In this document: piece by piece, positions 16,296-24,453 of the stretch
Layout of the letters: each line of letters starts with the position of its first letter
How positions within the stretch are numbered: the first letter of the stretch is position 1
NCBI GenBank assembly: GCA_016794145.1
Contig: JAEUKP010000011.1
Span: forward strand, 1 to 64,000
DNA from: Alphaproteobacteria bacterium
GTDB taxonomy: Bacteria > Pseudomonadota > Alphaproteobacteria > Micavibrionales > Micavibrionaceae
Length of the DNA stretch: 64,000 bases
Direction: 5' to 3'
The notes under the pieces: generated by a model
What the model was told of the DNA's origin: nothing
Databases searched by the model: none
The model's input: only the letters and a program-made list of their open reading frames with translations
Program-made: the position numbers and the translations under genes

Positions 16296-17812
16296 TTGGA
16301 TTCACCCTTTTCTATTGAGGGTGAATGAACGGCGAGGTCATCTTCTGCAACAAGAAAGTCAAGTGCGCCGACAACATCCTCCGCTTGGAAGGGGTCGACA
16401 AGCCCTGCATTGATTTTCTGAATAGCATGCGCCAACATGGAAATCGCACCTAAGTCACGTCGAATATAACGAATAGCACCTAAACGATCGCCTGCTTTTA
16501 CAAATTCCATCAATTTGTTATCTGTAACAACTGTTTCCGCGACAACTGTTCGGCCCATAACTCCGGATCCCCGACATTCTGGGCATCCTTCACCCTGGAT
16601 ATAAACATTTTCTATGTTTAAAACCGACATCATTCGACGGATATCACGGGGATCATATTCGGATATTCTATCGGATAGTTTAATCTTACAATGAGGACAG
16701 AGACTCTTAACCAGACGTTGGCATATTAATCCTGAAATAATAGTGGGGTCACACAATAAGTCTTGGTGCACGCCTAAATCACGCAAACGGTCAATGATGG
16801 CGAGATCACTGTTGGCGTGAACGGTTGTCCAGACCTGGTGCCCTGTCATTGCCGCCTGGACAACAAGTCGTGCTGTTGGATGGTCACGAACCTCAGACAA
16901 CATAATAATATCGGGGTCAAGACGCATGGAAGCTTTAATTGCTTTTTGAAATTCGCGTGAACGATCTTCTTCTGTATGTGCATTCGATACAGGGGTTTGC
17001 ACGGCTCCTCTGATAGGGTATTCTGGAGGATCTTCAACCGTAATGATATGTTTGCGCCCTTGCGTTTCTTTGATAATAGAGCTGAGAATCCGCTGTAGTG
17101 TTGTTGATTTTCCCGATCCCGTGGGCCCCCCGATGATAATAACGCCTGTTGGACGTTTCTTCATGTATTCAATAAAATCGATTTGTTCTTGGGCATAGCC
17201 AAGTTTTTTAAGATCAAGATCATCACTTGTATCGTTATAAAGTAAACGCAAAACCATGATGTAACCATCAACCTGAGGGGTCGTGGCAATCCGGATCCCG
17301 TCAAGTTTACTAGGGAGCTTGTTCTTCTCGGATATACGGGCATCTTGGCGCGACATTTGTTCGAATGTCGAATCTGAAACATCTGCCATTGCCTGATAAA
17401 CTGTTGAGCATAATTTATCGCCATAGTCGAATGGATGTTCTTCAACGAACTCAAGATCATTGTGGACGCGGAAAAAAATCTGAGCCCTATATTTCTTGCT
17501 AACCCGAATATGAATATCAGATGCCCGCATTTGAACGGCAAGATCAAACAAGGATCTGGCCGCCATTTGCATATCGGAATGTTTTTCTTTTGTGAGTGTA
17601 TCCGAGTAATAACCAAGCACAACAGAAAGATCAGCGTGATGAATTGTATGTGAGATATTTAATCTGTTAAGACGACTGATAAACCCACGGACATGAGGAT
17701 TTGTTGCATAGGTTTTTGCAACAATTAACCTGCCATCTTCCAACAAAGCGAGCATATTCCGCATTTCGTCAGAGACCTGAAATTCCCCACCTTTTGCTGT
17801 TAGAACCTTCAT
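16292..17812 (-). CDS. pilQ: PilQ-like type IVb pilus assembly ATPase (PilB/GspE family)
   Basis: A 506-residue cytoplasmic ATPase that powers pilus extension. The N2 domain (about 95-210) starts QMRASDIHIRVSKKY. Walker A is IGGPTGSGKST (about 224), followed by TVEDPPEYPI, MLSEVRDHPTARLVVQAA (Walker B), TTVHANS (His box), and a zinc tetracysteine CPHC ... CPEC (about 370 and 410) absent from the other two ATPases of this operon. This is the R64 PilQ type, not the secretin of type IVa systems that shares the name. The ribosome site is GAGG before the ATG. Gene order pilP-pilQ-pilR matches R64. Confidence 0.9.
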   Translation of the reverse strand: MKVLTAKGGEFQVSDEMRNMLALLEDGRLIVAKTYATNPHVRGFISRLNRLNISHTIHHADLSVVLGYYSDTLTKEKHSDMQMAARSLFDLAVQMRASDIHIRVSKKYRAQIFFRVHNDLEFVEEHPFDYGDKLCSTVYQAMADVSDSTFEQMSRQDARISEKNKLPSKLDGIRIATTPQVDGYIMVLRLLYNDTSDDLDLKKLGYAQEQIDFIEYMKKRPTGVIIIGGPTGSGKSTTLQRILSSIIKETQGRKHIITVEDPPEYPIRGAVQTPVSNAHTEEDRSREFQKAIKASMRLDPDIIMLSEVRDHPTARLVVQAAMTGHQVWTTVHANSDLAIIDRLRDLGVHQDLLCDPTIISGLICQRLVKSLCPHCKIKLSDRISEYDPRDIRRMMSVLNIENVYIQGEGCPECRGSGVMGRTVVAETVVTDNKLMEFVKAGDRLGAIRYIRRDLGAISMLAHAIQKINAGLVDPFQAEDVVGALDFLVAEDDLAVHSPSIEKGESK

Positions 17813-17862
17813 TCTTTTTTTCCTCTAACACTCACACACCGTTTTATTATATTTTTTAGTCT

Positions 17863-18675
17863 CTAATAAGTTAGTGGCTCGATTCCCATGGATGATGGAA
17901 AACCCCCTGCAACCCCTGTATTCCCAGAGCCTGATACTGTAGCGCGTGTTTGAGCGTTCGAAGATGAAAAATAAAGTTGTTGGGTTTTTTTATCTTTTTC
18001 GATAGTTACCCCATCAACCCGGATACTGCGCACTTTCCAACCGGAAATTTCATCTCCGACGTGAACGGTTCTGGTTCCTTTTCCTTTGACTTCGATCAAT
18101 GCTTTTAAATGCCCATCAATTCCCTCAATTGATTTTATAACAGGCATTATGCTGGTCCTAGGACTTGGCATCTGGATATCGGATTTTGGTATAAATCCAG
18201 TAGGTGCTGCTCCCGGTAACGGATTTAAAAAACCATCACCAGTAGATAGATTGAGAGTTCCTGTTTTTTCTTTCTTACCAATATTGTCAATTTCAGAGAG
18301 TTTTGCAGCAATCTTTGCTTTTAACTCCAGCTCACCAAGCTCCGCAGATAACAAAGCCATCCGTTCGTTAATTTCAGCAACTCTTTTGCTAATATCATTC
18401 GCCTGATATGAGTTCGAATCACTCGGAAAAGCAGGGGATGGCTCTTGCGATGTTTGTGGTGTCATTTGAGTGACACTTTGAGGTGAAGGTTGAATCCCTG
18501 GTCCTGGTGTTGCTGGATCGGATGATCCGGCAGAGGGTGCAGCTCCTCCATTGGATTGAATCTCTTGAGTCCCGGTGTTTTCGGCAATTTCCGAGCTTGC
18601 ACGAGTTAAGGAGATTGGCATCACCAAGCCAATCATAACAAAACCAGTGATATATAAATTTTTACGGTTGAACAT
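17863..18675 (-). CDS. pilP: PilP-like type IVb pilus biogenesis protein
   Basis: About 270 residues from the ATG at 18675, which has AAGGGA as ribosome site; the frame stays open upstream within pilO. A signal peptide (ITGFVMIGLVMPISLTRASS) leads to a Pro/Ser-rich stretch (about 30-85), a coiled-coil helix (RVAEINERMALLSAELGELELKA-like, about 90-125), and a C-terminal beta domain with VIKSIEGIDGHLKALIEVKG and VHVGDEISGWKVRSI, the typical PilP fold that bridges inner membrane complex and secretin. The start overlaps the pilO stop by 14 bp. Confidence 0.85.
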   Translation of the reverse strand: MFNRKNLYITGFVMIGLVMPISLTRASSEIAENTGTQEIQSNGGAAPSAGSSDPATPGPGIQPSPQSVTQMTPQTSQEPSPAFPSDSNSYQANDISKRVAEINERMALLSAELGELELKAKIAAKLSEIDNIGKKEKTGTLNLSTGDGFLNPLPGAAPTGFIPKSDIQMPSPRTSIMPVIKSIEGIDGHLKALIEVKGKGTRTVHVGDEISGWKVRSIRVDGVTIEKDKKTQQLYFSSSNAQTRATVSGSGNTGVAGGFPSSMGIEPLTY

Positions 18676-19933
18676 ATTGCGTCCCTTCCAAATTCCAAAC
18701 GATCTTTCCTTCTTTCCAAACTGCATCCATACTGTTTATCCGGAATCCCTGACCATTCAGTATTTCAACAGCCAGGAGTGGATTGTCTGTTCCCCTAACC
18801 GCCCAAGAGACCTCAGCCCAATCAGGTTGTGGTACATTTGTTGCAGCCTGTCCTGGCAGGGGGGCTGGGGGTGGTGGTGCAGGAGTCAAGATCAAATCCA
18901 AACCATATCTTTGTGACAAAGAGTACATTTGTAACGTACGCTGTTTTCCCAACATAACAGGCTCATCTTTCCCAATCGTTAACGTCTTTAACGGAATCGA
19001 GAGATTGGCAACTTTTCCAGCCCCTGAGATAGAGATTGTTGGAATAATTTCTTTGATATGATCAATCCATCCATATGTTCTGGCCGCCCATGAAATATCA
19101 AGGGACGGGCCCGCACAACGCATCCCTGTTAAATCCCAATTTCCAGGAAAAAGAGGGACAGTTGAAAGGGCTTCTGTACAATTTTTTGTGAATTCAATCG
19201 GATCCGGTTTCAATTTCCATGGGTGCACAGGTGGCGGAGGGGGCGGTTGATTAATATTGGCTAGTTTTTGGGCTTCTTCAATCGCGCTCATATTCAACTT
19301 TTCCTGGTAATACGCCCAGACTCCGAGGGCAATCAGCAAAAAAGCCAGACCTGCTATAATTTTCTTGCCGTGTAAAAATACACTGTCATAGGGGTTAACA
19401 GGTGATAGTTTCCACCATTTGTGAAATTGTTTTTTCCCTTTTGCTGTTTCGGGCAGCATAAGAGAAAAATCTTTCTCTATAGACCCGCTAACACCCCAAA
19501 TATCAGGCGCGATAATCAGAGACCAGTCACCAAGACTAATATCCTCAAGCAATCTTGACTTTGCGGCGTCTTCATTTTGAAAACATTTATCCGCATCTGG
19601 TAATATCACCCCATCCCGCTGGGCCACGTACATCCAATGACCATCGGGAAGTGGAGACACAAAGATAAAGTCACGTGCGGAAGATTCCATCTCCAATGTT
19701 TTTGATACAACCGCTGCAGCCGAAGAGACGCCGATCCTGGCTTGTCCATCGCTATGAGCGAAACCAACATAATATGTCGATGTTGAACGAAGAATATAAA
19801 GGTCGAAGTTTTGTTCCTTTGCCAACGATTTTATTTCCTGAGCCCGATCAGACTGGCTAATTCCGGCAAGAGGATACCAGAACAGGCCAGAAATAAAGGT
19901 CATTCCATCGATGGTAAAGACATGTGAACTCAT
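18662..19933 (-). CDS. pilO: PilO-like type 4b pilus protein (PilO2)
   Basis: A 423-residue protein of the R64 PilO type. The N-terminal cytoplasmic part (about 1-180) starts with VFTIDGMTFISGLFWYPL. One membrane helix follows at about 192-210 (IIAGLAFLLIALGVWAYY), then a Pro-rich linker (QPPPPPPVHPW) and a periplasmic domain to the end, with a second Pro run near 370. Start and stop share bases with neighbours: TAATG joins pilN to pilO. It likely forms the inner-membrane alignment complex with PilP and PilR. Confidence 0.85.
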   Translation of the reverse strand: MSSHVFTIDGMTFISGLFWYPLAGISQSDRAQEIKSLAKEQNFDLYILRSTSTYYVGFAHSDGQARIGVSSAAAVVSKTLEMESSARDFIFVSPLPDGHWMYVAQRDGVILPDADKCFQNEDAAKSRLLEDISLGDWSLIIAPDIWGVSGSIEKDFSLMLPETAKGKKQFHKWWKLSPVNPYDSVFLHGKKIIAGLAFLLIALGVWAYYQEKLNMSAIEEAQKLANINQPPPPPPVHPWKLKPDPIEFTKNCTEALSTVPLFPGNWDLTGMRCAGPSLDISWAARTYGWIDHIKEIIPTISISGAGKVANLSIPLKTLTIGKDEPVMLGKQRTLQMYSLSQRYGLDLILTPAPPPPAPLPGQAATNVPQPDWAEVSWAVRGTDNPLLAVEILNGQGFRINSMDAVWKEGKIVWNLEGTQYVQP

Positions 19934-21576
19934 TATTTATTTCCGTTCATAAGAACTGGTTGAACCAGAACAACAATCACATTTTTATCATTCTTTGTTA
20001 TAACTCCACCACCCAATGCCGCATTTTCCGGACTTGTTGCGCCTTGGGTTGTTCCACTAAGATCAAATTGTTCAAACCCGGCAAGGACCAATGTTTCGCC
20101 ACTTTTCAAGATGACACGTTGAAGGAAACTACGCACATCCATGTCAGGAGTTTGGATAGAGGCTGTCCCTGAATCAACTGATTTAAGTTCATTCAAGGAA
20201 GAAATACTGCCTGAGTATTGCAACATCAGATCTGAATTATCCAGGATATGAGGCAGAACGCTCATACTAAACCCTGTATTAATCTGTCCTGGTGTCAAAG
20301 AAATCGAGCTTGATCCACCTGTTGAATTGAGGGTTGTCGTACTGGACGCAAGATAACCAATTTGACGCCCAACCTGGATTGGGGCGGGTTGGTTGTTGAT
20401 TGTAACCATTGAAGCAGAGGTGACCTGTGATACCCTTCCTTGTGTGGAGAGCGCATCAATGATCGCGCTCGACCCATTCCATATGCTGCCTGGCAACACA
20501 CGGAAGGTTAGTTTGTTTGCAGAGGCACTTTCTGCAAACTTGCTTGTCAAATCGACACCGATTTCTTGACTTAAATTTCTATAAACAGCATTCCAGTTAA
20601 TTCCGTATTCTTGAGAGTTTTTAAGAGCAACAGAAAGCACCCTCACATTAATAACAACCTGGCGAGAGAGGGCAATATTTTGTTGATTAATAAAATTTTC
20701 AACCTGTTCAAGGACAACAGGTGTATCATCAACTGTAATCGTGCCTGTTGCCGGGGTAACAGAAAGCCGGCCATTTGGAGAAAGCATTTGATCAATATTG
20801 TTCTTGATTCCTTCCCAGACGGACATTCCGCTAAATTTAACGCTGGCCTCCATTTCAGATTTAGAAGAATCTGAATCAGAACTTGACGAAGATGACCCCG
20901 ACCCGGAGGATGAATCCGATCCCGTCCCACTTGTTTTACTTGTGACCTTTGAACTTAGGCTTGTATCACCCGGCAGAGCCGCCAAACGGAACGTCTTTGC
21001 TTTTGTTTTGAATATATTGATCGTGTTCTTATCCCATTCCCAGAAAACACCATAGCGGGAGCAAACAAGATCCAAGAGTCCCGCAAAATTGCCAGCATAT
21101 ACAATTGGCGTATCCTGAGGCAAATCCATTAATAAAGACGATGATGAGATTGGCGATGGTGGCATACTTGGGTTGGAAGTCTGTTGTGCGGGCGTTCCAG
21201 AGGCAGATTGTGTATTATTGCTTGCACTTGCTCCGGCACTGACAAGAACGGGAACACCGGTCAATCGAGTAAGGTAGAATCCAGCATCTTTGATATCCTG
21301 GAAACTTGTATTAACTGTTACCATTCGGCCAAGGGTTTCCTGTGCGGCCTCGGATGGAACATCCACTTTCGTAACCGGCAACCATGCTGTGTCGACGCGT
21401 TTGATGGTCGGAACAAGGCTTGAACTTGTCGATTCGCCGCTGCGCAAGCGATCAAGGGATCCATTTACAGAATTATCGACATCCCAAACACCATGTCGAA
21501 CAGGATCCATTACAGAACTTGTACATCCACAAAGCAATGCAGCAAGAGATACCGCCAGAACAGCTTTTTTCATCAC
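19933..21576 (-). CDS. pilN: PilN-like outer-membrane lipoprotein secretin
   Basis: A 547-residue secretin of the R64 PilN / BfpB type. The lipobox LLCGC is at about residues 15-19. Periplasmic N-domains include DIKDAGFYLTRLTGVPVLVS and a segment WEWDKNTINIF. A striking Ser/Gly-rich linker (about 205-240) precedes SVWEGIKNNIDQML and TITVDDTPVVLEQVENFI, the last domain before the gate. The secretin core (about 310-545) has VVINVRVLSVAL, ALSTQGRVSQVTSASMVTINNQPAPIQVG, and LKSGETLVLAGFEQ, all standard. It forms the outer-membrane pore. The upstream TcpQ-like gene ends 2 bp before this start, and pilO overlaps the stop. Confidence 0.92.
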   Translation of the reverse strand: MMKKAVLAVSLAALLCGCTSSVMDPVRHGVWDVDNSVNGSLDRLRSGESTSSSLVPTIKRVDTAWLPVTKVDVPSEAAQETLGRMVTVNTSFQDIKDAGFYLTRLTGVPVLVSAGASASNNTQSASGTPAQQTSNPSMPPSPISSSSLLMDLPQDTPIVYAGNFAGLLDLVCSRYGVFWEWDKNTINIFKTKAKTFRLAALPGDTSLSSKVTSKTSGTGSDSSSGSGSSSSSSDSDSSKSEMEASVKFSGMSVWEGIKNNIDQMLSPNGRLSVTPATGTITVDDTPVVLEQVENFINQQNIALSRQVVINVRVLSVALKNSQEYGINWNAVYRNLSQEIGVDLTSKFAESASANKLTFRVLPGSIWNGSSAIIDALSTQGRVSQVTSASMVTINNQPAPIQVGRQIGYLASSTTTLNSTGGSSSISLTPGQINTGFSMSVLPHILDNSDLMLQYSGSISSLNELKSVDSGTASIQTPDMDVRSFLQRVILKSGETLVLAGFEQFDLSGTTQGATSPENAALGGGVITKNDKNVIVVLVQPVLMNGNK

Positions 21577-21578
21577 GA

Positions 21579-22034
21579 TTACTTAACCTCCACAATACGG
21601 ACAACACAATTTTCATAAATAATAACATCAAGATTGATGCCATTACTTTCCATTGCCCGTTTAAACTCGACCAGAGTGCCATCAAAATCTTTATGAGATA
21701 TTAATCCACCATCTGCGCGCAGTTCAGGGGCTTCCCATGAAACCGTGTATCCATAGCCTCTGGCCCATTCGGAAAGACGTTGAGAGAGAATATCTCCTTG
21801 CATAATAGTAAATTCGGAACCACTTGTCGGAGAAGATGACGTGCAGTCTTTTGATGGTTTTGGCGTTGGTAAAGGTAAGGCGACAGGTTCTGAAGGAGTG
21901 ACTCCTGTTAATAATTTTTTATCGTGTGGTGACGATGTGCGAGCTGGATTTACCTCGCCATCTGTAATGACCAGGGTTGCAGCGTGACCTTGGCCAGATA
22001 TAAGAATAAAGGCTAAAAGTAAGAGAATATTCAT
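21579..22034 (-). CDS. TcpQ/PilL C-terminal domain protein, first gene of the pil operon
   Basis: About 151 residues, starting MNILLLLAFILI at 22034 (an in-frame ATG at 22046 gives four extra residues). A signal peptide ends near GHAA. A low-complexity region follows, then a C-terminal domain (about 85-150) with FTIMQGDILSQRLSEWARGYGY, TVSWEAP, and FDGTLVEFKRAMESNG, matching TcpQ and the C-terminal part of R64 PilL. These proteins help secretin assembly or stability, and pilN follows directly. It is much shorter than full PilL (about 350 residues). The operon promoter should lie in 22035-22120, but no clear -35/-10 pair is seen. Confidence 0.75.
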   Translation of the reverse strand: MNILLLLAFILISGQGHAATLVITDGEVNPARTSSPHDKKLLTGVTPSEPVALPLPTPKPSKDCTSSSPTSGSEFTIMQGDILSQRLSEWARGYGYTVSWEAPELRADGGLISHKDFDGTLVEFKRAMESNGINLDVIIYENCVVRIVEVK

Positions 22035-22349
22035 GTTATATGTCATTCGATTATGAGCCGGATGGCCCCCTCATGAGTAGGTTGCCCCAGAACGGGGGAA
22101 GAAGAACGTGGTCAGCAAAGCCGAATTCAAAAGATACTTTTTTGTCCACAAAGAAATATTCGGCAGATCCGAATCAAGAAAGGCTACTGACGGATTTATC
22201 GTACAGAACAAGAGCGCTTCTGACAATAGCATCAACATATAAAATGTTAGAAATGTCTTATCTCTTGCTTTTGATCCTGAAACAGGTGGAGCAAGTGATG
22301 GTCTTTAAAATCACTTTATTACAAGCATAAAAAAGGATAAATTGCCTTT

Positions 22350-23294
22350 ATGCAGCATCAGTATCTTTGGTCTAAAACCGTTCAACCCGATATAGAACCC
22401 TTACAAATCGGAATCAGCCGTGGAGAATGGGTTGATCATAGTCGTACTGGGCGGAGAATTTTATATAAGGTTTATAGCCCGGTTGAAACAAAAGATGCCC
22501 CTTTTCCCGTTATCATCTGGTCACATGGGCTTGGGGGATCACGCGAGGGGGCAGGCTTTATCTCACGCTTTATCGCGTCACATGGATATATTGTGATTCA
22601 TATTCAACATCCAGGAACTGATACCGGATTATGGGAAGGAAAACCTGGCCATCCCTGGGATGTTATTCGGGCAACCCATATCCCGAGAAGTGCAACCTTA
22701 CAAAGATTTAAAGATGTCCCTTTTGTGTTATCCCAGCTAAAAACGTTGGATGTATTTGATCAAATGAATATGGACGCTATTGGGATGTCGGGTCATTCTT
22801 TTGGCGCGATGACAACTCAGGTTATGGCAGGGCAACGTCGCGGCTATGCTGGACGCCAATATTCCTTGTTTGAAAGTCGTTTTAAGGCCGGAATCGTCTA
22901 TAGCCCCGTCCCTTTCCGTAAAAAGAAGGGGCATAGTCCCGGTGATTTTTACGGAGGAATCCGAATTCCGTTGTTGATGATGACAGGGACCGATGATGAT
23001 TCCCCCATCGAAAATTTCGGATATCAAGACCGGATTGAGGTTTTCACGCATTCCGGAGGGCCGGAACAACATTTGCTGGTTTTAGATAACGGAGACCATA
23101 TGGTTTATAACGGATCTCGTGGAAAGTTAGAGATCAACCCGAAGCGCGATATCCATGAGAAAATCATAAAGATACTCTCTCTTGCCTTCTGGGAGGCTTA
23201 TTTAAAAGGGGATACAGCTGCAAGGTTGTGGTTGAGCGAAGGAGGGGCGCAGAGCTGGCTCTCCCATGAGGGGCGTTATGAATTTAAACGGTGA
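22350..23294 (+). CDS. Alpha/beta hydrolase (dienelactone hydrolase / PAF-acetylhydrolase-like)
   Basis: A 314-residue serine hydrolase. IIWSHGLGGSREGAGF (about 53-68) supplies the oxyanion-hole region, IGMSGHSFGAMTT the nucleophile elbow with Ser near 150, MMTGTDDDSP (about 212) a candidate acid residue, and LDNGDHMVYNG the catalytic His near 250. No signal peptide is seen. AAAAGGA precedes the ATG. It is divergent from the pilus operon; the 96-codon frame between them looks spurious. The 3' end overlaps the convergent DUF808 gene by 19 bp. The substrate is unknown; a link to the pilus is not supported. Confidence 0.85.
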   Translation: MQHQYLWSKTVQPDIEPLQIGISRGEWVDHSRTGRRILYKVYSPVETKDAPFPVIIWSHGLGGSREGAGFISRFIASHGYIVIHIQHPGTDTGLWEGKPGHPWDVIRATHIPRSATLQRFKDVPFVLSQLKTLDVFDQMNMDAIGMSGHSFGAMTTQVMAGQRRGYAGRQYSLFESRFKAGIVYSPVPFRKKKGHSPGDFYGGIRIPLLMMTGTDDDSPIENFGYQDRIEVFTHSGGPEQHLLVLDNGDHMVYNGSRGKLEINPKRDIHEKIIKILSLAFWEAYLKGDTAARLWLSEGGAQSWLSHEGRYEFKR

Positions 23295-24205
23295 TAGGTT
23301 TTTTGGATAAGGCCTATACTTTGCCCGATGATTGCGCCAATGGCCAAACCTCCGACTGCACAAACAATAACTTTTGCAAACCAGGCGATCGTCGGGGTGT
23401 TCTTCAGAATATCTTGTATCTTCTCTAAACCATGGTGGACAGGCGGAATTCCGTGCGCAATAATTTCTGCTCCAACCCATAGCATCGCGGCTGTCCCAAT
23501 ATAGCCGAGGAGGCTTAAGAAATAAGGCATTGATACGATAATACCACGACCGATTTCCCTGATCGTTTTGTGATATTTGTCCTTTGCCATATGAAGCCCC
23601 AGATCGTCGGCCTTTACAATCAGACCAACAAACCCGTAGACAGCAAAGGTAATGCCGATTGCAACAGAGAGCATGACAATAATTTGTGATATTATATCTT
23701 TATCGACAACGGTCCCATAAGTAATTGCCATGATCTCTGCGGAAAGAATCAAATCTGTTGTAACGGCGCCATCAATCCGTTCTTTTTCCAGCTCGGCTGG
23801 TGTCATGTCTCTATATTCTTCACCCGCGGCTGATTCTGGTCCTTGATGCGGGCTTAGAAGGGAATGAACCTTTTCATAACCTTCAAAGCAGAGATAGGCT
23901 CCCCCCAACATCAAGATAGGCTGAATGGCCCAGGGGGCAAAAAAACCGAATAAAATTGTTCCCGGGCCTAAAAAAACCAGTTTATTTATCAGCGATTTTT
24001 TTGCAATATTGTAGATAATATGGATTTCTCTTGATGGGTCCAGTCCCACAACATATTTTGGTGTAACCGCCGCATCATCAATCACAACGCCGGATACTTT
24101 TGTACTTGTTTTTGCAACTTGGGCGGGGATGTCATCCAGACTCGCAGCTGTCACTTTAATAAGTGCTGCGACATCATCTAGAAGCGCGAAAAGTCCGATA
24201 CTCAT
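23276..24205 (-). CDS. DUF808 family inner-membrane protein (YedI-like)
   Basis: A 309-residue membrane protein with about six hydrophobic segments. The N-terminus GLFALLDDVAALIK, the following KTSTKVSGVVIDDAA, and GLDPSREIHIIYNIAKKSLINK are hallmark regions of the DUF808/YedI family, as are GPGTILFGFFAPWAIQPILMLGGAYLCFEGYEKV and the loop DGAVTTDLILSAEIM. The function of the family is not established. It lies between the pilus operon and the DotA/TraY genes but is transcribed away from the latter. Confidence 0.9.
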   Translation of the reverse strand: MSIGLFALLDDVAALIKVTAASLDDIPAQVAKTSTKVSGVVIDDAAVTPKYVVGLDPSREIHIIYNIAKKSLINKLVFLGPGTILFGFFAPWAIQPILMLGGAYLCFEGYEKVHSLLSPHQGPESAAGEEYRDMTPAELEKERIDGAVTTDLILSAEIMAITYGTVVDKDIISQIIVMLSVAIGITFAVYGFVGLIVKADDLGLHMAKDKYHKTIREIGRGIIVSMPYFLSLLGYIGTAAMLWVGAEIIAHGIPPVHHGLEKIQDILKNTPTIAWFAKVIVCAVGGLAIGAIIGQSIGLIQKTYHRLNS

Positions 24206-24396
24206 GTCATTTATCCCAAAGGTTTGGCCGAAGCTTCAGAAGGTATTTTTAAATTATGCTTGAGGGATGATATAAATTGAGAAAGATTGCAAGAGATAAT
24301 CAGGGGTCTGGTCCCAGAGAGCTTTGCCTTATTTTTGCCTTTTTTATTACCAAAACCTTGTTTTCTATGATATTATGAGGGGGCCTAAGATAAAAA

Positions 24397-24411
24397 GTAA
24401 ATAAAATTTTA
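24397..24411 (+). promoter_or_regulatory. 15-bp motif shared upstream of two DotA/TraY genes (copy 1)
   Basis: GTAAATAAAATTTTA lies about 45-60 bp before the first DotA-like gene and recurs identically at 30459-30473, before the third. It is AT-rich and could be part of a promoter (TAAAAT-like -10) or a protein site. The second DotA gene overlaps the first and has no copy, as expected if the motif marks transcription starts. Confidence 0.5.
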
Positions 24412-24453
24412 TGTATTTTAGGCTATAGTATAAGGCGGTGGATAAGGATTCTT

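Noticed and set aside
22040..22330. A 96-codon plus-strand frame between the pilus operon and the hydrolase gene
   Set aside because: Its start overlaps the start of the divergent first pil gene, there is no ribosome site, and composition is not protein-like; the region more likely holds the divergent promoters.
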